Below, one piece after another: positions 30,690 through 42,707 of a stretch of DNA of 64,000 nucleotides. Within the stretch, counting starts at the first letter, position 1. Every line of letters begins with the position of its first letter. A program made the position numbers and the translations under genes. The notes beneath the pieces were generated by a model. It worked only from the letters and a program-made list of their open reading frames with translations, was not told the DNA's origin and searched no databases. The stretch is from Beroe forskalii (lineage: Eukaryota; Ctenophora; Nuda; Beroida; Beroidae), in NCBI GenBank assembly GCA_011033025.1, contig WFMF01000045.1:62001-126000 (forward strand). Direction: 5' to 3'.

Positions 30690-33600
30690 GATAGACCAGT
30701 TACCCGGTTACAATAGTCGGCTCACTAAACACTGCCGTTTAAATTGTAGACCTGAAAAGCTGGGGCACCTAGAGCTCACCACAAAAAATAAATCAAGTTC
30801 TCGGAATGAAATGAAAGAGCTCGTTCGATCTGCTGCACTGCACTTATAAGTAGCGGGATGGGACTGCAGTATAAGTAGCAGGGGAATATTCTAAACCGTG
30901 CTTCATAGATCTAGATGCGTTTTCCAGTTTTATATATATGTGCGTTTGTGACGATTTTAATTTGAAAAACTGTTTCACATACTAATAGCACGTTAGATTG
31001 TAAAACTCTCTGTTTATTACGTTTAATTGCGTGCCTGGACGGACCGGCTAATCGTTTACAAGCATCATAAAACTGAGGTTTTGTAGTCTAACCGTGTGCT
31101 TACAAATTACGGTCCGGGAGTAGTAGTAGTTAAAGTATAGTACCTTCTTGAGAGGTCTTAAAAAGCAGCACATTAATATACCGGAACTGTCGCTCAGTAT
31201 AAAACATGTAAATCGTACAAGCAATCTGCGCTACTAACGGTGGCCATGATTTGTAACGGTCGCACTAATTTGATGCTTGAAGTGAACAAATAGAACGCTT
31301 TCAAACCGTGAAAACGGAAAGTGAGAGAGAAAATAACATGATGTGTGGTGTTTCAGCAACACCGAGTTGGATTTGCTGGAAGCTCATCAAATGGCACAAG
31401 ATTGGGACAACAACAAATAGTAGTTGATAGGCATGTTACTATTACCAGAGATGAAATTTATTTATAGGGATTGTTTCAAAATATGCTGTGCGGTGGTCAA
31501 TTAAGGGCGCGATTGTTTGTGTAAGCGAAACAAAGCGAAACACCAGACGCTGCTATTAGATTTGCAGTCTGGAGGGAGGCGAGGGAGAACAGTCGCAGGT
31601 CCGCTGAGTGGCTAATGACACGCACGTGCACCACAACATATGAGTCCTACCAAGACGAAGATCAAAGCATCCGATCACCCCTCGTAATTGATTTTCAAGA
31701 AAAACAAAGTGCTGAGCTGGAGCGCCAGAAGACAGCTCCCCCGCTGTCAGGGGGTGTTGCATATTAACAGTCACGTTGCTCCGCTCCGGGCTCCTCACAT
31801 GTTTGAGGGTCACCTGACAGGCTGCTCTTTGTTGTAAGTCATTTCCTGAATACCACCTCCATTTGATCGGTAGTTCCCCCTCAGATATTTACATGACAAC
31901 TCCATCAGTGTATTGTCATGATACGCTTGAGGTATATAATACCGATCCATTGACCCGAATATGGTCATGTTTTATCTCGCGCTGTAAAATCAGTGCTTAT
32001 AGATCAGGTTTATAATTTAGAAGGGTCTGAGGGACCGGAGCATGCTCTCAATGACATCCTGACTGATCTGGTTCATCTGACTGATTGGGTATTGGTATTA
32101 TTTTATGGAGCAAACAACATGAATTCTTATATTGTGGTTACACCTGTCATTTTATCTCACACACAAGCGCACCTATCATCGCACTGATAGATGTTCATAT
32201 AGTCAAGCTCACATAGTCAAGCAGCGTACGCTCTAGGTTTATTGACCGGAAGTGGTTATGGGGCAACTGCCAAGAACGAATTGTTAAGTTCGAATTTAAC
32301 CGAATGTCATGTGTTGAACCCCGATAAGATTAAGTGAAAAGTATTTTCTTGGTTGACGCGCATTACCACGTGATCTACCCATGGTTTCAAATTAATTTGG
32401 AGAATAGCAATTTGTTCATTTGTGCAAAAATCATGCAAATTTTTTGTTCGTTTTGCATTTGCAGCCAAATGATTTTATTAACCACAACCATTTATTTCTC
32501 ACTGCATAGGGTAAAAATGATGGCCGGACTCAGGTCCGACTCCGAAATTCTGACGAGATTTCAATTCGAGTCCAATTCAGACCGCTGACCGGTAGAAATG
32601 TATCCAAAGTTTAAATAAAGTTAGTTAGTTTGCTGCAATTCTCAAGAAAAGTGGTGGCTTAATAACCTGCGAATGTTTCTAGAGAAAAAGTTTTTAAAAT
32701 CTACGATGGGATGGGATATTGTAGTCCCATTTTTAATATACAATAAAATTTTTATGTAGGTAAGTCAAATTGCTCACGATTGACATTTGAATTAATGAAC
32801 TCTTGTCAATCACATACTTATTTCGCGAGAACAGTAATCAAATAAAATTAAAGCAGTATCCAAGTGACCCACCAAGCTACAGCGGACAAAGCGGAAAGTT
32901 TCACTACCAAAAGGGGATCTAGACCAAAGTCAACAAGAGTATAATCCGACAAGAGGATTATCCCAAGATAGTGCCTGCAGAAGTGTCAAGTCGGCAAGGT
33001 GAGGAATAGGAGTGAGGTGGGAAAAGCCAGAATTCTTGGTAAAAATGCCGTCTCACGGCCTCATACAATAATTGGAAATATTTTGGCAAATTGGGGCCTA
33101 TCTTGGAAGCTTGGGCCGGCGACAGTTGTTGCCGTAGGGCTGCCGACACTCCCCCTCTCGACGGCCATGGGGTGTAGAGAGGGCCGGATTGGGGGATGCT
33201 TGATAAACAGCGTAAAGTGAGGATGAAACCGACACCTGCAGTTGCACCACCCGTTTACCTTTCTTCCGGGATTACCTCTACTGCATTAAGAGGTACCTAT
33301 ACCAAATGCTCCAGAATACCAACACAATTAGTGTGCTTGTTAACTATGTCATGTCAGAAGATTCAAGAATTTCTAGATTAGCATGTCAGGAGTAATTCGA
33401 AATCTCACGTCATCACAATTACGTAACAAATGATCAAAATAAAAGGCAATGATGATAAAATCAACACCCCTGTTTTGAAGATCACGTTTTGGGCTGAACA
33501 GAACCTTCTACAAATAGCCGACAGAAATAGCTCGTCAGATGATACACAAAGGGAACTATGGGTTGTGGCCCGGATTAAATCCGGATACCTATATTTCTGT

Positions 33601-35025
33601 GATCTATAGGGTCTTGCCGCACAAGCCAATGATTAATATAAACAATGACCTAACCAATCATCAGCTGCAGCTTGTCAATATGTCCCGCGTTTGATGCGTA
33701 GTGATTTAAACCTCGACTGACTATATTATAGGGGTGTTATACCCCAGTACCCTGGATACCAACCACCACCCCAGTACCCCATACCAACCACCGGGGCTCT
33801 GTGACTACAATGACCGGTGATTGGGTACAAACAAAACACAAAGTAGATAGTCGGCGTATATTGTCGGCACTTTTATAGTCGGTATCAGTAGGCAAATACC
33901 ACGGAAGTAGAGTATACCACGGAAGTGGGCATTAGCCAATCTAGCGCACAAGCACTCGCATTAGATGAGTTAATTGGCTATTGGCGGAGTCAAGTTGCCA
34001 TGGTTATTTAATCAATTTCATTTAATTGAATTATCTACCGGCACCAGGGTTTATCGTGACAGAGAGAGATAAGGAGAGCTATATTAATCAAGATGTGGTG
34101 CAGTATATTGTTAACTTTTTATTGCCCCATTATTAAGATTAATTTGTAACTTTGTCAATATAATATGGAGGGAGAGAGGTTTTATGACTTAACAATTGAT
34201 AAATCTAATTGATTAGCATGCGCTGTTAATCCGATTATAACTTATCAAAATAAGAACCGATCAGTTCGGAGATTTGCTAATCAATTTACCAGTTTCCATT
34301 AGTTTACTAGTGGAATTCTCTATTAAATAGCTCCCAAAAATCAACCTTTTGATTGTGTTATCTGTCCGTATAATGATGTTAACCCTGCATCAGTCTATGA
34401 TCATTCAGCAATTAAAGAAAATCTAACATTTTAATGGAAATAGATAACCCCTCTCCGTGGCAGCGTACTCTATTTTCATAAATGGACCATGGCGGCGAAA
34501 TTGTTAATTTTGATAATGAATCTTACGATGAACACAAACTTTATTCAAAACTATCAATTAGACAAGAAGCAAATCATGGCAGAGTTTGACATCAAATACG
34601 CTTGAGATAAGAACAAGCAATTTTTACGCCAATCTGAGTTCAATTTCTATCGAGAAGATATTATGTAATTTTTGCAATCAGTTGTCTATCGATGGGTTCC
34701 TGGGCAGAAACCTGGACAAAATTCTAGCACACTTGTACAGAAAACAAGCAATTTTATAATCCTGGCCAGAACCACCTGAGCAGGCTGGGACCTCATGGGG
34801 CACCTCTCAACATCTGGTGCTCATCGATTGAAAACACCGAAGGGGATACATAGCAAGCCTATTTTTGGGCAAAAATGGATAGTTCAAACCATTTTTGAAG
34901 ACTTAATTGTCATCATTGAAAAAGTGAAGAGAATGATGTCGTCTTTAGCTGGGGGAGAAGTCAATAAATTTGCAAACGTCTCCTCACGTTTATTTGGCTT
35001 ACCTTTCAAGCCACGCGCAAATTAA
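30690..35025. other. Long non-coding stretch
   Basis: Several 60-90-codon open frames exist but none shows a recognised domain, codon pattern or splice sites. The patches near 31560-31830 and 32990-33200 are more GC-rich and could be decayed transposon coding DNA. I cannot assign them. A ccagtaccc repeat lies at 33740-33795. Confidence 0.4.
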
Positions 35026-35028
35026 GTG

Positions 35029-35243
35029 GCATTATTCGATCAGTACAGCCCGCCACATGAGAAAATTTTGAAAGTTTTGCCACTGAATCCGGCTCTAAGA
35101 TCAATTAATGTGAAATGTGACTAAAACAGCCAGCGGTAAACAAAAACTGACGCATACCGTATGCATCACCAGTTGATCTTAGAAGCAGATTCAGGCACCA
35201 AAACTTGAAAATTTTGGCTGCGGCGGGCTGTTGTGATCCAGTT
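35029..35243. repeat. Foldback element with CAGCCCGCC ends
   Basis: The left arm gatcagtacagcccgccaca ... aaaattttgaaagttttg is mirrored by aaaacttgaaaattttggc ... gcgggctgttgtgatc. The spacer is about 70 bp. The gcgggctgttgtgatcaa end recurs as tandem units at 45290-45740. Confidence 0.75.
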
Positions 35244-35337
35244 ATGTCAATAAATTGATCCTAGACACAATCTCAGATGTAAAAATTATGCGGTGAATGA
35301 AAGAAGGGTTTTTGTTTTATAGTGAAGAGCTAAATTA

Positions 35338-35500
35338 GTGCTAACCGTGATATTACGAACGAGTGGCAAAAGCCCGAGTGTGTAATATCGCATTTAAAAA
35401 CGAGGCCGAAGGCGGAGGTTTTTATTGCAGAGGTTTGTACGTTTTACGAGTTATTTAACTGAATCATGCACTGACTTTACTCGTTAAAACTGGGAAGTTT
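35338..35500. repeat. Multi-hairpin element
   Basis: Successive hairpins: gatattac/gtaatatc, aaaaac/gtttttat around gaggccgaaggcggag, and gttttacgagt/actcgttaaaac. The style resembles the cloverleaf elements but no clear closing stem is visible. Confidence 0.5.
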
Positions 35501-35844
35501 TCAAACACAAGGAAATGTTTTGAATTAATAAATTATGATGTCTACAACTTTTAGGTACAACTGTACCGTGTGAAACAATTTATCACGCACCATCATAATC
35601 AGATTATGGCAAAACAGTGCCAAATAATTTGTTACAAACGGCACAATGGTGCCTATGGCTACATAGATTTTTGAAACACCGCAAAAGCATACTTCGAATG
35701 TGCATAATATGATTTAAAAAAATTTCAAATGAAATTTGCGTGCGTGTTTCTTGACTTCAAAATCTCCTCGGTTTTACAAAATTTTCCCCTCGGTATAGCT
35801 GCTACCATGTTTTGGATCAAAGACTCTTTGATCATTATATTATA

Positions 35845-36285
35845 CTAGCGTTTGCCCGCGAAGATTCGCGGAAACAATCAACCTGATACCTTTGGTTCAT
35901 CTTGTATCCAGCAGCCAACAGCTACTTGCTTCATGACCTCATCTTGGAATTTGTTAAGTAATTGAATCACCATTACCGCTTACCGAGGATTACAGATATT
36001 CGCGGAAATGCACCGCACAACATACTTTGTAATTTGAGATCACCTATATAGTATTGCCTTTCCATAGCATATATTAGCATTAGTAAACGCATGATATTTA
36101 TTATGCAAATAACTAATCAACGGATGGTCCAATTCAAATTTTCCTTAAATAGTAATAAGCCCCTTAATTGGGAGAAGATTTTCCCGAAAAAAACGATCAA
36201 AAATATCAAATGCACTTCTTAAATAGTCATTTTACACAGACAGACAGATGCACGAACACTCTGAAATTATTAATATAGATGGCTC
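35845..36285 (+). mobile_element. SINE/LINE-tail-like retroposon
   Basis: It starts ctagcgtttgcccgcgaaga and ends with acagacagacagatg followed by attaatatagat. Head and tail match a pattern I know from animal non-LTR-derived short elements ('actagc-tttgcccgcg' ... 'cagacagacag ... atatagat'). No reverse-transcriptase frame is left. A head-like fragment also occurs near 19600. Class assignment is tentative. Confidence 0.5.
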
Positions 36286-36323
36286 CCAAGCCCTTATTTG
36301 CTATCATGTACATAGTAGTATTG

Positions 36324-36358
36324 AAGGGTTACTAACCTGAACCAGGTTAATAACCCTT
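36324..36358. repeat. Short palindrome
   Basis: aagggttactaacctg pairs with caggttaataaccctt around aac. Stem-loop of unknown role. Confidence 0.6.
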
Positions 36359-37107
36359 TATATTGAGTCCCTGAGACGGGTTATTAGTCCAGATCGACCG
36401 AATAACCCCAACGACATTAAGAGTAAATTTTATCAATTGAACAATCTTAATCTTGGCTGCATAATCACATTCGTCGCAACAGCAATTAGAGCTTCTCAAA
36501 ATCAGAGGAGTCAAGAATTAGGTGCTCTAAATCAGTCTTAACGAAATCCATGATAGCAAACGGCGATTAAAACACATACTGTTCATCCGGGCTTACAATT
36601 TATTTCCGGTATCACGGTTTGACATGACTCTGTACTCGAGAACTGAGATTCGAGATGAATCATGAACCACAATTAGAATGTTAAAACTTTCTGCCAAACA
36701 AATTAGCGGTAGACTCTTATAGCGTCATTATCCTGCGTATAAACTTATAAGTAGCGAATTCAAAGTACCGACCAAGCTCCCTTATAATTATGTGATAGCC
36801 CAGGCTAATTCTGATGGAATTTTAAGAATTACCATGATGTTCAGGTGAAGAGGAAAAGGGTATCGCTTCATTAAGTTATCGATTCAACACATGAAGATGA
36901 ACGAATTATCTAAACATCTAACTATAATCCGGTGTAATTCATTTTCATTCGGCCTGTAAATTCTGTACTGCATATTTCAGTATTCGATACTTTAAAAACT
37001 AAATGTAATCAGCCCTGTGAATAAGATTACCAATGGCTCTTGCTTCCGGAAGTCTGCAGCTCCTATCGAAAGACCATTATTTTCCATGTCTTAACTACGT
37101 TTTTAAT

Positions 37108-37385
37108 GAGTGGTTTCGCCATATAATATCACTATTAACCTCAGTAGAGATAAGTAACATGTAGTTTTGAACTCGGCTTCGCCTCGTACAAAACACATCA
37201 TTATTGAACTCGGCTTCGCCTCGTACAATAATGCATATATATGTCGCTCGCTGGCGCTCGCAACATATATCATGTTACTTACCTCTACTTCGGTTAATAG
37301 TTCTATATTACTTACTCTCCAGCGAAAAATATTATTTGGCATTGGCGAGTAAGTAAATACTATAACACTCAAAGACCTTGGTTCC
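37108..37385. repeat. Cloverleaf-like element: outer stem with three hairpins
   Basis: Outer pairs: ctattaacc/ggttaatag, then gagataagtaacatg/catgttacttacctc. Inside are three hairpins: gttttg/caaaac and cattattg/caataatg, both with the loop aactcggcttcgcctcgta, and atatatgt/acatatat with the loop cgctcgctggcgctcgca. The ends are ataatatc and ctatatta. This is the same layout, and partly the same sequence, as 11655-11848. Non-coding; not an obvious MITE family that I can name. Confidence 0.8.
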
Positions 37386-37389
37386 ATGA

Positions 37390-39215
37390 TTTTCACCACA
37401 ACTAAATTATGGACGGCTCTTCTGAGCCATTATTTATTGACCATATTAAGGTCTGCATCTTAAAGAAATCATTAATCGAAAAATATAGCCTCAAAAGCAG
37501 CTTCGAACATCTTTGTTTTCCCTTTTGAAAGTGTTTTTGCCGACTCTCAAACTTTGAGACAAAGCTTTTAAAGCTTTGTGGCACAGCTTTCCCATCCAGG
37601 ACGGTGAAAGTCCAGTGCCACAGGATTTACTTGTGGTCGCAAGACGGCATAAAATCCACGCAGATTAAAATGGACGGGACCTCTGTCAAAGGCAACGGAC
37701 CATTGCACGACTGGTTTTGTAGGGCTCAAAAACATGCCGTTCCCTTGTTATGTGGAAACCAACCCCGGTCAATGGATTTCAAACAGCGCCGACTTTAGCA
37801 GGAAACGCCAACAAAGGATGGGGCAAAAACAAAGGAACCTTCGCAACGTGTGTGTGATACTTGGTCACAGATGAAATAATCACAAAAACGGGAAAATATT
37901 TACTGTGTCTAGATATGGTTTATCACAAGTGTTTTAGTAGCCTCATTATATCATTACCCCAAACTAGACGGGACGCCGTTAATCACGCAAGTGTTTAACA
38001 TATATATATTCCCGCTCTCTCTCCGATGGTGCCTGTCCGTTTCCATTGCGATGATAATGAACGGAGACACGGTGGCCCTGCCTGATTATTACAATATGTG
38101 ACACTCTAGCTCATGCGAGAGCTGGTGCTGCTGGTATAATAGAGCAAAACCTCTCAACCAGTGATTCGCACATCTCTAATCTGATTACCGGGGCCGTTTA
38201 GTAACCATTATTTATCTCATGAATTGAATTACATAAATTATTTATATTGTTGTTACTTTAGTATTTGGCGCTCGGACTGGAATTTCGTCAGGATCGAGCT
38301 GCTGGAATCCCCTAGATTCATGCGGGGGGTAGATTATTTATATATTTATTTTGGGAACTTCAAACATTTGAAAGTGCTAACTTCCACCGTCAGCTTCACG
38401 CCGTTGCCCCATGAAAAACATGGCCCGTGAGATTGAGGTATGATAATTCCATCCAATTACCAGTAAGCCGCACAGTAATGACTCATGTCTAAAGCTCCCC
38501 CCGTGTAAAACCCGGGGGTATATCTAGTATATGTGTAATCTCGTGAGGAATTCGTAACACACGGAGTTGACACTGCAGGGAGACTAATAGGGCCATGGTG
38601 ACGGGGGAACTGTGAATTCCTAATTCTGAGGAGTCTCGTCGATCACACGCAGTATGTGCACCTGATTGATAGCAACACAGCACCAGCCACCAGAGGGAAG
38701 GTGGTACTTACTAGGTTAGATTTGGTGATTTCAGATTTGTAAGAGAGTTTACGGTACTTCTTTTTAAACAAGGTCAAAGTCAAAGAAATATTCAATGTCG
38801 TATTTCAAATGCAATATACTTGGAACCTGGATTTGGTGGTTTCAAAAAAATGTTTTGACGAGGAATTCACGTAATTATTGGCTGCTGAGAAGCTTATGTT
38901 GAAACCAAATGGAACCCATGAAACAAAGGGAATCATTTTTTAATTCTTCTCAATGATAGACAAAACTGACACTTGGTAGCTCCACTCAATGATGCAAACA
39001 GGAGAGCATAATAACACTTAATCAAAACAAGGCTTTCACAATAATTTTACAATATCTTTCATACCAAACTGGTAACGCAAAGCATGAGAACAATCTGACC
39101 CAGACGATCGTCGGAATGAGAAATAAAAGATACGAAAGCATGAAAATAATTGCTAAAACCAGATGAACAACGCTAGAAGAGTTCAGCATAATCACATTAA
39201 TCCGCCCAGCACATG
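37390..39215. other. Non-coding stretch
   Basis: A GC-richer patch at 37590-37830 has a 64-codon open frame without a recognisable domain. Otherwise AT-rich DNA with no gene seen. Confidence 0.4.
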
Positions 39216-39219
39216 GTAG

Positions 39220-40135
39220 CGATAAAGATCGACAGGCACCAGTCTCCAAATGTAGAACAATTCTCACCCCGCCCAGTTGGCAATAATAGCCGAAATAGAC
39301 GCCCGGTAACGAGGTGCTCCGTAAACCAGGACCTTATTGGCCAACCTAGAGCTGATTCTCTGAGAAAGAATTAGGACAGACAGTTCAGGCCGTCAACATG
39401 AAATGACATTAATCCCCCCAACAATATTGGCAGTGTTATTTAACCGACGGTGCGAACTCTTTTGACAGGCACCAGTCTCCAAATGTAGCATTGTCATACT
39501 TCAGTTCCCAATTGGGGCGGCCGTCGACAGACATATCAGACATGACTTCAAGTGTAAATGAAATTGCCTGTAACTTCGACTTGGGCTGTAAAGTAGAGAT
39601 GATTCTCTGATACATGAGAGGGTATTCTGATGTTCCAGGCTTCGGCCACATGGCCCATCGCAGCATCTGAGCACTGCCAAACATGTTACTGAATGTTCAG
39701 GCACATTAGGATCAAACGTAGACACGGCCGTTTTATGGTCAACCAAATGATCATCAGAACAGCCCTGGACTAAGGGTCCTATACATGGCAGTGTTATTTA
39801 ACCGTGACGGTGCGAACCTTATGTGAGTTGTTACTGTTAAACAGGATGACATAACGCAATCTGTTACAATTTCCAGTTCTCCAATTGGAGAATTATTGAT
39901 CTCACTATATATCCGAGATTCTACTCCACATCGTTACATGTAAAATGAAAAGAACGCACGCGCCCTGCGTTAACAACAATACCGAATCCCCATCTACGCG
40001 GCAAAAATGGCAACATAGGCGTTCTAGTAAAGATTGGTACTAAAGTACGCACCTGCTGATACGAGGGTACCGAATTTACCCATCGCAGCATCTGAGCACT
40101 GCCAAACATGTTACTGAATGTGCAGGTGAACTTTA
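39220..40135 (-). repeat. Tandemly duplicated segment with possible exons
   Basis: Blocks repeat within 0.9 kb: ggcagtgttatttaaccg (39430, 39788), caggcaccagtctccaaatg (39234, 39463) and catcgcagcatctgagcact (39656, 40081). The middle copy holds an 82-codon minus-strand frame (39436-39684) starting MFGSAQMLRW and containing NATFGDWCLSKEF. In the 40.1-kb copy the same start meets a GT donor right after LRW. This may be a duplicated secreted- or receptor-type exon cluster, but no domain is recognised and gene structure is unresolved. Confidence 0.5.
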
Positions 40136-40245
40136 TAACATCACACGTTCCACTTCTCTCCTGTCGTTTCCTGTGAATAGAACACTTTTATGGTCAACAG
40201 AAACTGATAAAACCGTTCTCGCAGTTGCTCATAGTCAGTATAGTC

Positions 40246-40333
40246 TATTAATTTATTGATTTCATAGCTTTATTATCGTCACATACCTATAGGTATGTGA
40301 CGATAATAAAGCTATGAAATCAATAAATTAATA
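40246..40333. repeat. Perfect 88-bp palindrome without spacer
   Basis: 44 bases ending in cgtcacataccta are followed immediately by their exact reverse complement beginning taggtatgtgacg. No mismatch and no loop. Pairing ends at 40245/40334. This is either a very recent inverted duplication or an assembly fold-over junction. Confidence 0.95.
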
Positions 40334-40732
40334 AATATTGAAATGAAATGTTTGAATTGAGCTGTACTTGAACTGTAATGCATTGACGGATTTGAATTGT
40401 TCCGACCTTATAGTTATACTCGTCGTCGCGTCATTATATTTGAAGTGACTTTTGATTGGAGTCTTCTCGCCCAACCCTTCAACGTGAAATGAAGCTCTGA
40501 TCAGAGCTTTTGAGAGGCAGGGTGGGCATTTGTTAAAGCTCATTTGCCTTTAAAATTTATATGGCCTGAAGGGGCTTCATTTTACGTTCGGCGCGGCAGA
40601 CACCAAAGTTAAGGGTACGCACAATGAGTTTCGTACACGAATCTGAATAATGAATTTCGAGACGAAACTGGATTTGTCCAAAGTTGAACGATTCTATTTC
40701 CTTTTTTCTGCTTATTTTCTAAGACACTAAAA

Positions 40733-40903
40733 AGATACGCGTATCAAGTGCATGGATCGATCGAAAGATCACCGAAAAGCAACGACGTAAATTTTAATAG
40801 AAAAAGCAAATTACAGATTTGTGCGCGCAATGAAATTTGCGCGTTCTTTCGGTGGATCTTTCGATCGATCCATGTGCACACATGTACGCGTATCTGTCTT
40901 CCC
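40733..40903. repeat. Foldback element, ~45-bp arms
   Basis: agatacgcgtatcaagtgca, tggatcgatcgaaagatcac and cgaaa are mirrored by tttcggtggatctttcgatc, gatccatgtgcac and acgcgtatct. The spacer is about 75 bp. Non-coding. Confidence 0.8.
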
Positions 40904-40909
40904 GCCAAT

Positions 40910-42700
40910 AATATTTGCTGAAAACACCAAAAAGCTGCATAGTCTGGAAAAATGGACAAAATAACGTCCTAAAAAGTAATAACTAACGTTTTCGTTTCGA
41001 CGAGATCAGAAGACGAACTCATTGGTACCATTCTAAGATTCTAGTTTAGCATGTCCCCCCGACCCCACTAACCTGCTGATTTAAACTTTCGGTTTCTTCT
41101 CCGCCTACTATTTTTATAGGATAATACACATCTTATCTGGACCTCCATCAGTCCAACTGTAGCAGTCGCTCAGAATCAGAATTAGATTTTGGCAGATTTT
41201 CTTGAATTATTGCAAGTGCTTTTGTTCCATCATGGTATGATCTGATGTTGTGAGAATGGAGAATGCAGTTTTTTGTTCCAATACTGAGTACATAATATGA
41301 TCCGATGATCAGTTCTTTGTGAGAAATATTATTTCATGGATCGTGAAGGAAATCTTTGAGATGGATAATATATCATTCATTTCCATACATATAACATGGT
41401 GGCTTTGTAATCCTGTTGAATACATCCATAGTTAGTTTTATTTGATAGCACTAATTTGAACTAAAAGTAAAAGTTATTGAATTTAATTAAAGTCATCAAT
41501 TTCATCATGAGTTCTGAAGGAACATATACTGGAATTCAATCAATCCAAATATCAAGACGTACTACATAATTTTGATAGATAACAAATTTAGAAGACATGG
41601 ACAAGGGGGACATAAAATCACACTTCAGAATATCTTGGAAAAGAGTAATATTATTTATCATACAAGCAACAAGATATAAATTTTCAAACAATGATAATGG
41701 ATATTTGATACCATAATCATATTGATATACGAATTTTAGCGATTAATAGGGGTTACTGTGCACAAAATAAATCAGTTTCGGACCGAAAGCATGCTGCGCG
41801 CAAATTATGAATTTGACCATTTTACTCATACAGACATAAAACCATTTGTGGATGTACAATCAATACCAAAATTTGCTTGGATACAGTTTATGTCATAAGA
41901 CAGCGCCTGTGAAGATTTGAAGCATTTTCATCCAAAAAGACCACGCTATAACAGAATTTAGTCAGTTTTGGACTGAAACTGCCAGTTTCGGTCCGAAACT
42001 GACTTTATTTTGAAATATCTTCTTCGTTTTCCATGCTATATTCCGCATAAATCACATACTATCATGATGATGCATATTGTGAGCAATTGTGCGCATTCTA
42101 ATGGATCATTGTTCGATAAAAATCAGCAGAATGATTGATTTGGGCGAGTTTAAATACTTAAATAGTATATAATATTAATGAAATGCGGTTAGATATGAAA
42201 GAGGAAAAATGACTGAGATAACTAAAAAAACAGGAAAATCATGTTACATATTACTTACATGAGAATATGGCAGCTAAGGTGAATTTTAACAATGTTCAAA
42301 AACTAATGTAAATGTGATATAATAAACTAAATTAACAATTAAATTCGAGTTGGCTAATGATCCATTTCATAAAATGTGGTCTGTATCAACAGCCTAATTG
42401 ATATTGTCCCTATTCCAATTTGTTTCACCAGATAAGATATTTAAGACAGATAAGAGGAGTTATTAAGACTCGAGCTGCATCGAAGCCAATTCATCATCCG
42501 CTGTATGTTGGTTCTGCATCATAACAACATTTCCAGCTCAATATCGTGGTTAAGCAATATGAGAATCTCAAGCACCTCATACTCCCAACGCCTGATCACA
42601 TATATCTTCAGAAATGGTAAAGTCTTTCAAGTTCAGTTGATGGCGTCACACCTTCAGATTGTCTTGTGAAATGACGTCGCTCAGCATTGCTATATCCCAG
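40910..42700. other. 3' flank of CDIPT, no gene seen
   Basis: AT-rich. A hairpin at 41965-42005 (cagttttggactgaaactg / cagtttcggtccgaaactg) is the only structured feature. A minus-strand AATAAA lies near 42003-42008 and could serve CDIPT, which would give an about 700-nt 3' UTR. Confidence 0.4.
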
Positions 42701-42707
42701 GGAAACA

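Noticed and set aside
30655-30849. Frames with a KLGH motif here and at 50160-50354
   Set aside because: Similarity is limited to a few residues; a retroviral-type zinc knuckle was considered but the cysteine pattern is absent.
31556-31813. 85-codon minus-strand frame in a GC-richer patch
   Set aside because: No recognised domain; possibly decayed transposon DNA, not enough to call.
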